Shown here one piece after another: positions 31,609-40,302 of a stretch of DNA of 64,000 nucleotides. This DNA comes from Sphingomonas sp. BK235. Its GTDB lineage: Bacteria; Pseudomonadota; Alphaproteobacteria; Sphingomonadales; Sphingomonadaceae. Within the stretch, counting starts at the first letter, position 1; each line of letters opens with the position of its first letter. The notes below the pieces were generated by a model that was not told where the DNA came from, ran no database searches, and worked only from the letters and a program-made list of their open reading frames with translations. The stretch spans positions 186,001 to 250,000 of the forward strand of contig NZ_SLXN01000006.1 in the NCBI RefSeq assembly GCF_004345855.1, in the 5' to 3' direction. A program made the translations under genes and the position numbers.

Positions 31609-34600
31609 ATGGCGGGTACCGACGTCAAGACGCTGCTCCTCCAGGTCGACGCCTCTGTCGAGCTGCTGCGCCGGAACCTGAGCGCGGGACAGGCGCGGGT
31701 CGACCAGTTCGCCGGCGACACCACGCGCCGCCTAGACGCGGTCGACCGCCGCCTCGGTGAGTTCGGCCGTCCGCTCGCCGGCTTTGGTACGTCGATCGCC
31801 GGCGCGCGCCGAGAGATCGCGTCCCTGGGCGCCTCGGTAGCCGATACCGAGAACCGCATCCGTTCGTCGGCCGGCGGCATCAAAGCGGCGCTGCTCGCCT
31901 CCACGTCGGGCGTCGCGGCAGCGTTCTCTGTCGACCGGATCAAGGATTATGCCGACGGATACACCCGCTACACGAACCAGCTGAAGGTCGCCGGGCTTGA
32001 GGGTGCTGGTCTCGCGAAGACGCAGGAGCAGCTCTTCGAGGTCGCCCAGCGCTACGGCATCCAGCTCGAGAGCGTCGGCACGCTCTACGGCCGCGCCTCG
32101 CAGGCGGGCAAGGCGCTCGGCGCCAGCCAGGCTGACTTGATCAAGTTCACCAACGGCGTCGGCGCTGCGCTCAAGGTCCAGGGCGGCTCGGCCGAGGACG
32201 CGCAGGGCGCGTTGCTGCAGCTCGGCCAGCTGCTCTCGGCCGGCACGGTCCATGCCGAGGAGTTCAACAGCGTCAACGAGGGCGCGCGTCCGATCCTGCA
32301 GGCGGTCGCCAACGGTATCGACAAATACAAGGGCTCGGTCGCCGCGCTGCGCGCCGACGTACTCGCGGGCACCGTCACGTCGCAGGACTTCTTCCAGGGC
32401 TTCCTCAAAGGCTCGGGCCAGCTCGAGGCGCAGGCCGCGAAGGCGAACCTGACGATCGGCGCGTCGTTCACGATCCTCAACAACGCGCTCGGCAAGTATA
32501 TCGGCGAGACCGATGCCGGGCTAAGCGCGACCGCGCGCGTGTCGGCCGCGATCGTCACGCTGTCCAACAACCTCGACGTCGTCGCGCCGGCGCTGGCGGT
32601 CGTCGGTGCCGGCTTCGCCGCCCGCTTCGTCGCGGGGCCGATCGCCGCGGTCGCCGGCGAGGTGCTGCTGCTGACGAAGGCGCTCGACGCCGAGAAGGTC
32701 GTGTTGATCGGCGGCAAGGTCGCGGCCGCGCAGAAGGCCGAGGCGATCGCCGCGTCCGCCCGTGTCGAGGTTGCCGAGATCGAGGCGACGATCGCCGCGC
32801 GGCGCGCCGACCAGGCGGCGCTGCTCGAGCAGATCGCCGGCGAGCGCGCCCTGGCGGCCGAGCGGCGCGCCGCAGCCGTCAGCTATGCCGCACAGAACAC
32901 CAGCGGCGGCAACCGCACCGTGCTGCTCGCCGCGCAGCGCAAGGCGGAGAACGACGCCACCTTCGCGACCGACCGGCTCACCGCGGCACGGCAGCGCCTG
33001 GCCGTGGTCGACGGCGAGCTGGCGGTGGCCGAGGGAGCGCTCGCCGGCGCGCAGGCCCGTTCCGCCACGGCGACGACCGCGTCGACAGCAGCGGCGACGG
33101 CCGCGACGATCGCCAGCCGCGCCGCGGCCGCGGCGTCGCGCCTGTTCGCCGGCGCGCTTACGCTGATCGGCGGGTCGGTCGCCGGCGGTGCCGCGGTGCT
33201 CGTAATCGGCGCGCTCATCGCCGCCTATATCTCGATGCGCGACGAGGCGGCGAAGACGTCGGCCGAGCTGGCGGCCTTCGCCGAGCACGAGCGCACCGCG
33301 TCCGAGACGTCGAAGCTGCTCGCCAGCTATGCGCTCAGCGCAGGCAATCACGTCGCGACCGTCGGCAAGCAGGCGGCCACCGCATCCTCCGGCGTGCGGT
33401 CGTTCGCCGGCGCAGTTGGTGAGGCGGCCGAGAAGCTCGACGCGCTCGCCCGCGCGCGGCGCCGCGAGCTGTTCGTCCGGCTGTCGACCGACAAGCTCAA
33501 CGCCGAGAACGACGCGGCCGCGGCAAAGGATCGCTTCCAGGCGGCATCGGGCACCTTCGACGCCAAGGTCGGCTACATCGGCCACGACGAGAGCGCGCGC
33601 ACCGAGGCGCGCAAGCAGTACGAATCGGCGCAGCAGCGCTCGCGCACCGCGTCGGCGAGCATCGAGGCGGCCGTGAAGCTGCCGCTTGCCAACTACGTCC
33701 GTGAGACCGACCGCCCGGGTGGTCGCGACGTTGACGGCGAGCGCGCGCGGATCTCGCGCGACCTGGCGATCGCGCAGCAGGGCACGAACAAGCAGCTGAT
33801 CGCCGACCTCAAGGCGCAGCGCTTCGAGCTGACGCAGTATGACAAATATCGGAAGCAGGGCCTCTCGGTCGACGCGGCCAACGCCGCCTCGTCGAAGGAT
33901 GCCTCCGCCTTCCGGGACTCGACGCAGCAGCGCACCGACCGGGACGCCTCGAAGGCCGCAGGGCGCGCGGCGACCAAGGCGGGCAACGCGGCGGCCGCCG
34001 AGAAGAGGAAGGAAGAAGTCGCGGCCCGCGACGCCGCGGGCGACGCTCGAGCCTATGCCGCGGCATCGCGCCAGACGAACGGCGAGATCGCGGTGGCCCA
34101 GGCCGAGCTGTCCGGCTCGATCGAAGCGCGCGCCAAGATCGAGAAGGATCGGATCGAGGCCGAGCGCCAGAGCCGCAACGAGGAGCTGATCGAGCAGGCC
34201 AAGCAGGGGCGCTTCGGCGTCGGCGACGAGGCGAAGCAGCGCGTGGTCGCGCTCCAGGGCCTCAACGACCAGCGCGCCGGCCTTGAGACCCGGGTGGTCG
34301 ACGAGCAGCTCGGCCAGCGTCAGCGCGACGAGCAGCTCGCCATCACCCAGGCGGGCCGGCGCAATCAGCAGGACCTGCTCGCCGCGCAGTCGGATCTGGC
34401 GACCACCGCGCGCCAGCGCCGCGCGCTCGAGCTGCGGATCCTCGACATCCAGTTCCAGGAAGAGCGCGCGCGGCTCGACGGCGTGATCGCGTCGCGTGAC
34501 AGCAGCGAGGCCGAGAAGGAGATCGCGCGCCAGCGCAAGGCGATCCTGGGCGACCTGCAGGCGGCCGGCGCGCAGTCGATCAAGCGGCAGACCGCGGGCC

Positions 34601-35325
34601 CGCTGGACCAGTATCGCGAGCGGCTCCGCGAGAACACCGACGACGTGAACAACGCGCTTGAGGGTGTGGCGGTCGACGGGCTGCAGACGCTCCAGGACGG
34701 CCTGGTGGGGCTGGTGAACGGCACCGAGTCCGTCAGCTCGGCCTTCAAGAAGATGGCGGCCAGCATCATCGCCGACCTGGCGAAGATCGCGATCGAGAAG
34801 GCGATCGTCTCGGCGATCGGTGGCAGCTTCGGGGGCTTCGCCAAGGGTGGCAAGATCGAGGGTCGGGCGACCGGCGGCCGGATAGAGGCGAAGGCTGCCG
34901 GCGGCCGGATCTCGGGCCCGGGCACCGGCACGTCCGACAGCATCCTCGCCATGGTCGACGGCAAGCGGCCGCTCCTGGTCTCCAACGGCGAGAGCATCGT
35001 CACGGCTGAGGCAACAGCGCGCTGGTGGCCGGTGATCGACGCCATGAACAAGGGCACGCTCCAAGGCTTCGCAACCGGCGGTCGCGTCGGGAACACGCCC
35101 GGCACCAGCCTGCGCCTGCCAGCGGCACCGCAGATTGCCGGCGTCAGTGCCGGCGGCGCCGGCGGCACGATCAACGTCCGCGTCGCGCTCAGCGAGGACC
35201 TCAACGCCACGATCGACAACCGCGCGATCGGCGCGGCGGTCGAGGTCTTCAAGGCCGGCGCGCCGCAGCTCGTCGACGCGGCCTCCGCGCAGACCATGGC
35301 CGCAATCGGCCGTCCTACTATCTGA
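31609..35325 (+). CDS. Tail tape measure protein
   Basis: A 1238-residue, Ala-rich, largely coiled-coil protein with a tape measure N-terminal domain (AGLEGAGLAKTQEQLFEVAQ, EEFNSVNEGARPILQAVANG). Hydrophobic segments near residues 345 and 515-540 could be membrane-active during DNA injection. The C-terminus is Gly-rich (GGKIEGRATGGRIEAKAAGG). At the usual 1.5 angstrom per residue it would set a tail of about 180 nm. It lies 4 bp after the chaperone frame. Confidence 0.92.
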   Translation: MAGTDVKTLLLQVDASVELLRRNLSAGQARVDQFAGDTTRRLDAVDRRLGEFGRPLAGFGTSIAGARREIASLGASVADTENRIRSSAGGIKAALLASTSGVAAAFSVDRIKDYADGYTRYTNQLKVAGLEGAGLAKTQEQLFEVAQRYGIQLESVGTLYGRASQAGKALGASQADLIKFTNGVGAALKVQGGSAEDAQGALLQLGQLLSAGTVHAEEFNSVNEGARPILQAVANGIDKYKGSVAALRADVLAGTVTSQDFFQGFLKGSGQLEAQAAKANLTIGASFTILNNALGKYIGETDAGLSATARVSAAIVTLSNNLDVVAPALAVVGAGFAARFVAGPIAAVAGEVLLLTKALDAEKVVLIGGKVAAAQKAEAIAASARVEVAEIEATIAARRADQAALLEQIAGERALAAERRAAAVSYAAQNTSGGNRTVLLAAQRKAENDATFATDRLTAARQRLAVVDGELAVAEGALAGAQARSATATTASTAAATAATIASRAAAAASRLFAGALTLIGGSVAGGAAVLVIGALIAAYISMRDEAAKTSAELAAFAEHERTASETSKLLASYALSAGNHVATVGKQAATASSGVRSFAGAVGEAAEKLDALARARRRELFVRLSTDKLNAENDAAAAKDRFQAASGTFDAKVGYIGHDESARTEARKQYESAQQRSRTASASIEAAVKLPLANYVRETDRPGGRDVDGERARISRDLAIAQQGTNKQLIADLKAQRFELTQYDKYRKQGLSVDAANAASSKDASAFRDSTQQRTDRDASKAAGRAATKAGNAAAAEKRKEEVAARDAAGDARAYAAASRQTNGEIAVAQAELSGSIEARAKIEKDRIEAERQSRNEELIEQAKQGRFGVGDEAKQRVVALQGLNDQRAGLETRVVDEQLGQRQRDEQLAITQAGRRNQQDLLAAQSDLATTARQRRALELRILDIQFQEERARLDGVIASRDSSEAEKEIARQRKAILGDLQAAGAQSIKRQTAGPLDQYRERLRENTDDVNNALEGVAVDGLQTLQDGLVGLVNGTESVSSAFKKMAASIIADLAKIAIEKAIVSAIGGSFGGFAKGGKIEGRATGGRIEAKAAGGRISGPGTGTSDSILAMVDGKRPLLVSNGESIVTAEATARWWPVIDAMNKGTLQGFATGGRVGNTPGTSLRLPAAPQIAGVSAGGAGGTINVRVALSEDLNATIDNRAIGAAVEVFKAGAPQLVDAASAQTMAAIGRPTI

Positions 35326-35335
35326 GGCTCATCCC

Positions 35336-35947
35336 ATGGCCGTGATCCAGCCACCCGCGCGGCTTCCGCTGCGCGGCGTAAAATGGCGCTGTCCCGAACC
35401 CGCGAGCGTCAATCGCTCGGGCTGGACCAACACCAGCAAGGTCGTCGGGCTGCCCGGCGCCGCGCTCTGGAGCGCGACCGGCACCTTCGTGACGCAGGTC
35501 GGTGAGGGGAGGGCGCTGCGCTGGCGCGGCTTCTTCACGTCGCTGCGCGGCCAGCGCAACAGCTTCCCGCTCGTCGCGATCGAGCGCGCACGGCAGACTG
35601 CGGCGGCCAACCCCCAGGTTGCCGCCGGCGCGGGCAGTGCCGACACGCTGCCGCTCAAGGGCCTGCCTGCCAGCACCACTGTGCTGCTCGCGGGCGAGCT
35701 GATGACGGTGCCTCTGCCGAGCGGCCACAAGCGGCTGGTCTGCCTAACCCGCGACCTGGTCAGCGACGGCGCCGGTACCGCGATTGCGCTGTTCGGGCCC
35801 GAGCTGAGCGAGATCCCGGCGCAGAACGCCGTCGTCGAGATCGGCGAGCCTTACGCGCTGGTACGCCAGACCAGCGAGGCGCCGGGCTGGGACGTCGACG
35901 TCGGCCAGACCTATACCTTCCCCTTCGCGGTGGAGGAGGCGCGTTGA
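35336..35947 (+). CDS. Minor tail protein (203 aa)
   Basis: ATG 35336 follows the tape measure stop by 10 bp. The protein is rich in beta-strand (SATGTFVTQVGEGRALRWRG, NAVVEIGEPYALVRQTSE) with no recognised family. Order after the tape measure suggests a distal tail component. The stop overlaps the next start. Confidence 0.68.
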   Translation: MAVIQPPARLPLRGVKWRCPEPASVNRSGWTNTSKVVGLPGAALWSATGTFVTQVGEGRALRWRGFFTSLRGQRNSFPLVAIERARQTAAANPQVAAGAGSADTLPLKGLPASTTVLLAGELMTVPLPSGHKRLVCLTRDLVSDGAGTAIALFGPELSEIPAQNAVVEIGEPYALVRQTSEAPGWDVDVGQTYTFPFAVEEAR

Positions 35948-36600
35948 GCCGCCCCGACGCCAATGCCTCGGCCGCGCTCGATCGCCAGATCATCCGGCCG
36001 GTCTTCTTCGTCTACCTCGACGTCCTCGGCGACCCGCTGCGCGCCTGCACCGCCGGCCGCTCGCTGCTCGTCAACGGCACCGGCGACGCGGATCTCGACG
36101 GCTTCGTGTTCGACGGCCTGGACGCCACGATCGTCGACATCGGCCCGGTGCGCGCCAAGGATGGCGGCTCGGACGCCGTCTCGGCGAAGCTGTCGGGCTT
36201 GCTGACGCTCGACAACGAGCTGCTGAACCTGATCGGCGGCGCGGCCAACTGGCAGAGCCGCACGGCGCGGCTGTGGCGGATGATCCGCGACGAGGACGGC
36301 ATCCAGCGCGGGGCGATCCAGCACTACTACACCGGCTACATGACCGCGCTCTCGATCGAGGGCGACCCGGCCGTCGGGCAGACCATCAACCTCATAATCG
36401 AGGGCTATCTCGCCGCCTACAGCCAGGCGTCGGGCCGGACGTACATGGATCAGGCGCTGTACGATCCCGCTGACCTCTCAGCGAAGGCCGCGATCGCGAT
36501 CGCCAACGGCAATAGCGGCAGTCCGCTGACCAGCAACACCGCGATCACCTTCTCGAGCGGCAGCGCCATGAGCGCGGCCGCCATTCGACAGCTCCTGTGA
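35944..36600 (+). CDS. Minor tail / tail-tip protein (218 aa)
   Basis: RQIIRPVFFVYLDVLGDPLR, DGFVFDGLDATIVDIGPV and QHYYTGYMTALSIEGDPAVG indicate a beta-sandwich tail-tip protein similar in layout to distal tail or hub proteins of GTA-like phages; no exact family is recalled. It overlaps neighbours at both ends. Confidence 0.65.
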   Translation: MSRPDANASAALDRQIIRPVFFVYLDVLGDPLRACTAGRSLLVNGTGDADLDGFVFDGLDATIVDIGPVRAKDGGSDAVSAKLSGLLTLDNELLNLIGGAANWQSRTARLWRMIRDEDGIQRGAIQHYYTGYMTALSIEGDPAVGQTINLIIEGYLAAYSQASGRTYMDQALYDPADLSAKAAIAIANGNSGSPLTSNTAITFSSGSAMSAAAIRQLL

Positions 36601-37022
36601 TGGAGGCCGCCATGCTCGAACGCCTGCCCGAGTGGGAGCAGCTGCTGCATGACTATGTCGCAGACCTCGAGGGCGCGGCCTTCCGCTGGGGCGAGCTGGA
36701 CTGCGCGCTGTTCGCGGCCGGCGCCGTACTGGCGCAGACCGGCGTGGACCTCGCAGCCGCCTACCGCGGCCACTACAGCACCGCGCGCGGCAGCGTGCGC
36801 GCGCTGCGCCGCTTCGGCGACGGCACGCTCGAGGCGACGATCGACGCCGCGCTGCCACGGATCGAGCCCGCCTTCGCCCGCCGCGGTGACCTGGTGATGG
36901 TCGACGGGATGGCCGGCGTCTCGATCGGGCCGCGCGCTCTGTTCGTCGGCGACGTTGACGGCGCGCCCGGCTGGGTGAGGCTCGAGCGCAGCGCGTGGTC
37001 GATCGCCTGGAAGGTCGGCTGA
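36600..37022 (+). CDS. Tail-tip peptidase-like protein (DUF6950-like)
   Basis: A 140-residue protein. AFRWGELDCALFAAGAVLAQ and AFARRGDLVMVDGMAGVSIG, with a Cys after WGELD, resemble DUF6950, an NlpC/P60-like fold seen before the host-specificity gene in many siphophages. If active it would locally open peptidoglycan during injection. ATG 36600 overlaps the upstream stop; ATG 36612 is an alternative. A catalytic His is not evident. Confidence 0.7.
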   Translation: MEAAMLERLPEWEQLLHDYVADLEGAAFRWGELDCALFAAGAVLAQTGVDLAAAYRGHYSTARGSVRALRRFGDGTLEATIDAALPRIEPAFARRGDLVMVDGMAGVSIGPRALFVGDVDGAPGWVRLERSAWSIAWKVG

Positions 37023-39733
37023 TGGGGAAGGCGCTTAAGTTCCTCTACGGCCCGGTCCTCGGCGTCATCGTCGACGGCAAAAAGGGCCTGGTGCGCGGCG
37101 CGATGAACGCCGTAGGTTTCCTGATCGGCGGCCCGACGTTCGTGGCGGCGCAGATCCTCAGCGCCGGCGCGTCGCTGCTCTCGGGCAAGCCGAAGTCGCC
37201 GGCGGGCCTGTCGTCGACCAGCGATCGCCTCACCGTGTCGATCAACACGCGCGAGCCCCGCAAGATCGTCTTCGGCACGACCGCGATGGCGACCGACCTG
37301 CGCGACCAGGAATATTCCGACAACCAGACCTACCTGCACCGATTCATCGTCGTTGCGTCGCACCGGGTCACCGCCATCCGCGCGATCTACTTCGACGACA
37401 AGCTCGCCTGGACCGCGGCTGGCGGAGCGCAGGGCGAGTTTCAGAAGTGGCTGCAGGTGACCCCGGTGCTCGAGGGCAACGCTGCGAACGCGATCAACCT
37501 CGGTCCGCGCATGGGTAGAACCCGGCGCTTCACCGGCTGCGCCTACGTCTACCTGCGCTATCAGATCCTCGACACCTCGAAGAAGAAGGTCGACTCCGTC
37601 TTCAACCAGTCGATCCCGAGCCGGGTGACGATCGTCGGGGACGGCGCCTCGGTCTACGATCCGCGCCGCGATAGCACGGTGCCCGGCGGCTCGGGGCCGC
37701 AGCGTGCCGACGATCAGTCGACCTGGGCGTGGGATGACAGCGCGTCGCGCAATCCCGCGCTCTGCACGCTGTTCTATCTGCTCGGCTGGCGGATCGCCGG
37801 GCGCCTGGCGGTCGGCAAGGGCATCCCACCCGAGCGCCTCGATCTCGCCAGCTTCATTGAAGCCGCCAATCTCTGCGACGAGCCGGTGATCCGCTCGGCC
37901 GGCGGTACCGAGCCGCGGTACCGCTGCGACGGCGTGATCAGTGAGGGCGACGCGACCGACGCGGTGCTCGACAACCTCAAGGCGTCGATGAACGCGGTGC
38001 TCGACGATATCGACGGGCGCCTGCGCCTGACGGTGCTGCACAACGACCTGGCGGCGCCGATCGGCAGCCTCGTCACCGACGACGTCCTCGGCGCCTTCAC
38101 CTGGTCGCAGACGCTCCCGCTAAACGACAGCGTCAACGTCATTCGCGGGGGCTACGTCGATCCGTCGACGACGTCGCTGTTCCAGCTCGCCGACTATCCC
38201 GAGGTCTCGATCGCCAGCCGCGACGGGATCGAGCGCTCGCAGACCCTCAATTATCCACTGGTGCAGTCGGCAAGCCAGGCGCAGCGGCTCTCCAAGCAGC
38301 GCCTGCAGCGCATGATCTACGGCGGCACCTTCACCGCCACCTTTCAGGCGACCGCGTGGAAGTTTCAGAAGGGCGATGTGATCCGTCTGACGTTCCGGCA
38401 GCTCGGCTGGGACCGCAAGCTGTTCCGCATCGCCGACATGGCGATCCAGGTCGACGGCAAGGTGCCGATGATGCTGCGCGAGGAGCATTCGGCGATCTAT
38501 GCCTGGGACGGTAGCGATGCCGCGCCGGTCACCGGCGCCGAGCCGACCCGCTACGACGCCTCGCTCTGGCCGCTGATCCAGGGGCTGACCGACGCCGGCA
38601 AGTCGGCCGAGTGGCCTTCGATCGGCGACCCTGACAACACCAAGCCGCAGGACAACGCCACGGTGGGCGCGCCGCCCGGGACCAACGTCGGCGACCGCGA
38701 GGCGCAGGAGCTGGTCGCCTCAGTCGACATCAACACGAAGTCGATCCTCGAGGAGGCGCTGCGCCAGGACGATCTGCAGCGGATCTTCGACGCGCGCACC
38801 TTCGTGCAAGGGCAGCCGGTCGGGCCGATCTTCATCGAGTTCAAGGAAGCGCAGGACCTGATCAACGCCAAGGTCGCGACCGACCTGAGCCTGATCGGCT
38901 ATCGCACCACGAACGGAACCGGCTGGGTGCTCAATCTCGACACCGTGCGCTTCGGCAACGACGGCACGTCGCTCGCGCGCTCGCTCGAGGAGGTCGCGGT
39001 CGCGACCGTCAACTCGAACGCCACGATCACCACGCTCAACGAGGCGCTGATCGGGCCGCAGGGCGGGGGCTATGCCAAGTCGATCGTGCGGGCCGACGCC
39101 GACGGCGTGTTCGCCGCCTTCTCGCTGACCGCGGATGGACCCGAGCGGCTGGGCAAGATGGCCTTCTTCGCCAACGAGTTCGAGTTCGTGGATCCGTCCG
39201 GCGGCAACCCGCTGCGGGTGCTTTCGTACAATGGCGCCGAGCAGCGGTGGGAATTTCACACCGATGTCTATGCAAAGCGGCTCGTCGCCGACAGCATCGA
39301 GACGAAGAACCTCCAGCAGTTCGCGGTGAAGCGGCCCTACTACACCCAGACCGCGCAGAACGTGGCACTGCCCTACTCGAACGGCTCGGTGATCATCGCC
39401 CAGCTCGTCACGAACAAGGATCTCGCGGAAAGCGACCTCGAGGTCGCCTGGATGATGCGGATGCGACCGGGCGGCGGGTACGCCGGCTACTTCCAGCTCG
39501 AGCGCAACGGCATCGTGGTCGACCAGACCTGGTATTGGATGACCACCGCCAACATCAGCAACATCAACAGCGTCCGTTCGGTCATGCCGAACCGCCTACG
39601 GATCTACGACGTGCCGAAAGGTACGCACACCTGGACCCTCCGCTTCGTCTACTTCGGACACGATGGCGGCACCGGGACGGGCTTTATCGAGGCCGGCTCC
39701 AATCTCTCCGTTGACGAGGCGAAGCGAGCATGA
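37022..39733 (+). CDS. Tail tip host-specificity protein (J-like)
   Basis: A 903-residue central tip protein. The N-terminal region (LTVSINTREPRKIVFGTTAM) and middle (RCDGVISEGDATDAVLDNLK, MNAVLDDIDGRLRLTV) match the phage-tail_3/J family. The C-terminal third (SNATITTLNEALIGPQGGGY, ADSIETKNLQQFAVKRPYY) has the DUF1983-type extended segment that varies with host range. It should bind the receptor after the tailspike has engaged. Confidence 0.88.
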   Translation: MGKALKFLYGPVLGVIVDGKKGLVRGAMNAVGFLIGGPTFVAAQILSAGASLLSGKPKSPAGLSSTSDRLTVSINTREPRKIVFGTTAMATDLRDQEYSDNQTYLHRFIVVASHRVTAIRAIYFDDKLAWTAAGGAQGEFQKWLQVTPVLEGNAANAINLGPRMGRTRRFTGCAYVYLRYQILDTSKKKVDSVFNQSIPSRVTIVGDGASVYDPRRDSTVPGGSGPQRADDQSTWAWDDSASRNPALCTLFYLLGWRIAGRLAVGKGIPPERLDLASFIEAANLCDEPVIRSAGGTEPRYRCDGVISEGDATDAVLDNLKASMNAVLDDIDGRLRLTVLHNDLAAPIGSLVTDDVLGAFTWSQTLPLNDSVNVIRGGYVDPSTTSLFQLADYPEVSIASRDGIERSQTLNYPLVQSASQAQRLSKQRLQRMIYGGTFTATFQATAWKFQKGDVIRLTFRQLGWDRKLFRIADMAIQVDGKVPMMLREEHSAIYAWDGSDAAPVTGAEPTRYDASLWPLIQGLTDAGKSAEWPSIGDPDNTKPQDNATVGAPPGTNVGDREAQELVASVDINTKSILEEALRQDDLQRIFDARTFVQGQPVGPIFIEFKEAQDLINAKVATDLSLIGYRTTNGTGWVLNLDTVRFGNDGTSLARSLEEVAVATVNSNATITTLNEALIGPQGGGYAKSIVRADADGVFAAFSLTADGPERLGKMAFFANEFEFVDPSGGNPLRVLSYNGAEQRWEFHTDVYAKRLVADSIETKNLQQFAVKRPYYTQTAQNVALPYSNGSVIIAQLVTNKDLAESDLEVAWMMRMRPGGGYAGYFQLERNGIVVDQTWYWMTTANISNINSVRSVMPNRLRIYDVPKGTHTWTLRFVYFGHDGGTGTGFIEAGSNLSVDEAKRA

Positions 39734-40302
39734 CGAGCTTTGCGATCTACGCGGCCGGCTCGGCCTCGGTCACGCGCTACGTCCGCGTGCCGACCCGCGA
39801 GGAGGCTGAGGCGCAGCTCGCCCCGGGCGAGACCCTCGACGCGGTGCGCGGCATTCCGTGCCCGCCACTCGACGCGCCGGCGCCGCTGACGCTGGCCGAG
39901 GCGGAGCAGATGATACTAGGTCAGATCGACGCGCAGGCCGGCGTCGCGCGGCAGCGCTGGCTCACGATCGTGCCCGGTCAGTCGGACGCCTACCGCGAGA
40001 AGATGGCCGACGTGGCGTCGATCAGCGGTCTGGGCGGCACCACCGCGCTGATCCTCGCGGCGCTCAAGGCGCTGCCGGCGACCGAGCAGCAGGCGCGCTG
40101 GCCGTTCCTCTACGCCGAGATGCAGGCGAGCGGCGCCGCCACGCTGGTCCAGGCGCGCGATGCCGTGACGGCCGCGGCCGCGGCGAGCCGCGCGGCGCGC
40201 GCGGAGATCGAGCGGCGCCGGCGCGCGGCGAAGATCGCCGTCCGCGCGGCCAAGACCCTTGCCGCCAAGCAGGCGGCCGCGATCGTCGACTGGAAGATCT
40301 GA
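39730..40302 (+). CDS. Tail fibre accessory / assembly-like protein (190 aa)
   Basis: The N-terminal 70 residues (FAIYAAGSASVTRYVRVPTR) are compact. The rest is a helical, Ala-rich domain with a basic coiled end (IERRRRAAKIAVRAAKTLAA). No family recognised; position between tip protein and spike suggests a fibre-attachment or assembly role. It overlaps both neighbours. Confidence 0.6.
   Translation: MTSFAIYAAGSASVTRYVRVPTREEAEAQLAPGETLDAVRGIPCPPLDAPAPLTLAEAEQMILGQIDAQAGVARQRWLTIVPGQSDAYREKMADVASISGLGGTTALILAALKALPATEQQARWPFLYAEMQASGAATLVQARDAVTAAAAASRAARAEIERRRRAAKIAVRAAKTLAAKQAAAIVDWKI

Noticed and set aside
32521..35064. 847-codon open frame antisense to the tape measure gene
   Set aside because: Produced by G/C third-position bias on the opposite strand; low-complexity Arg/Leu product, no motif, no ribosome binding site.
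39858..40301. N-terminal extension of the tailspike frame
   Set aside because: Overlaps the accessory tail gene in another frame with Arg/Ala-rich nonsense; ATG 40302 couples to the previous stop.
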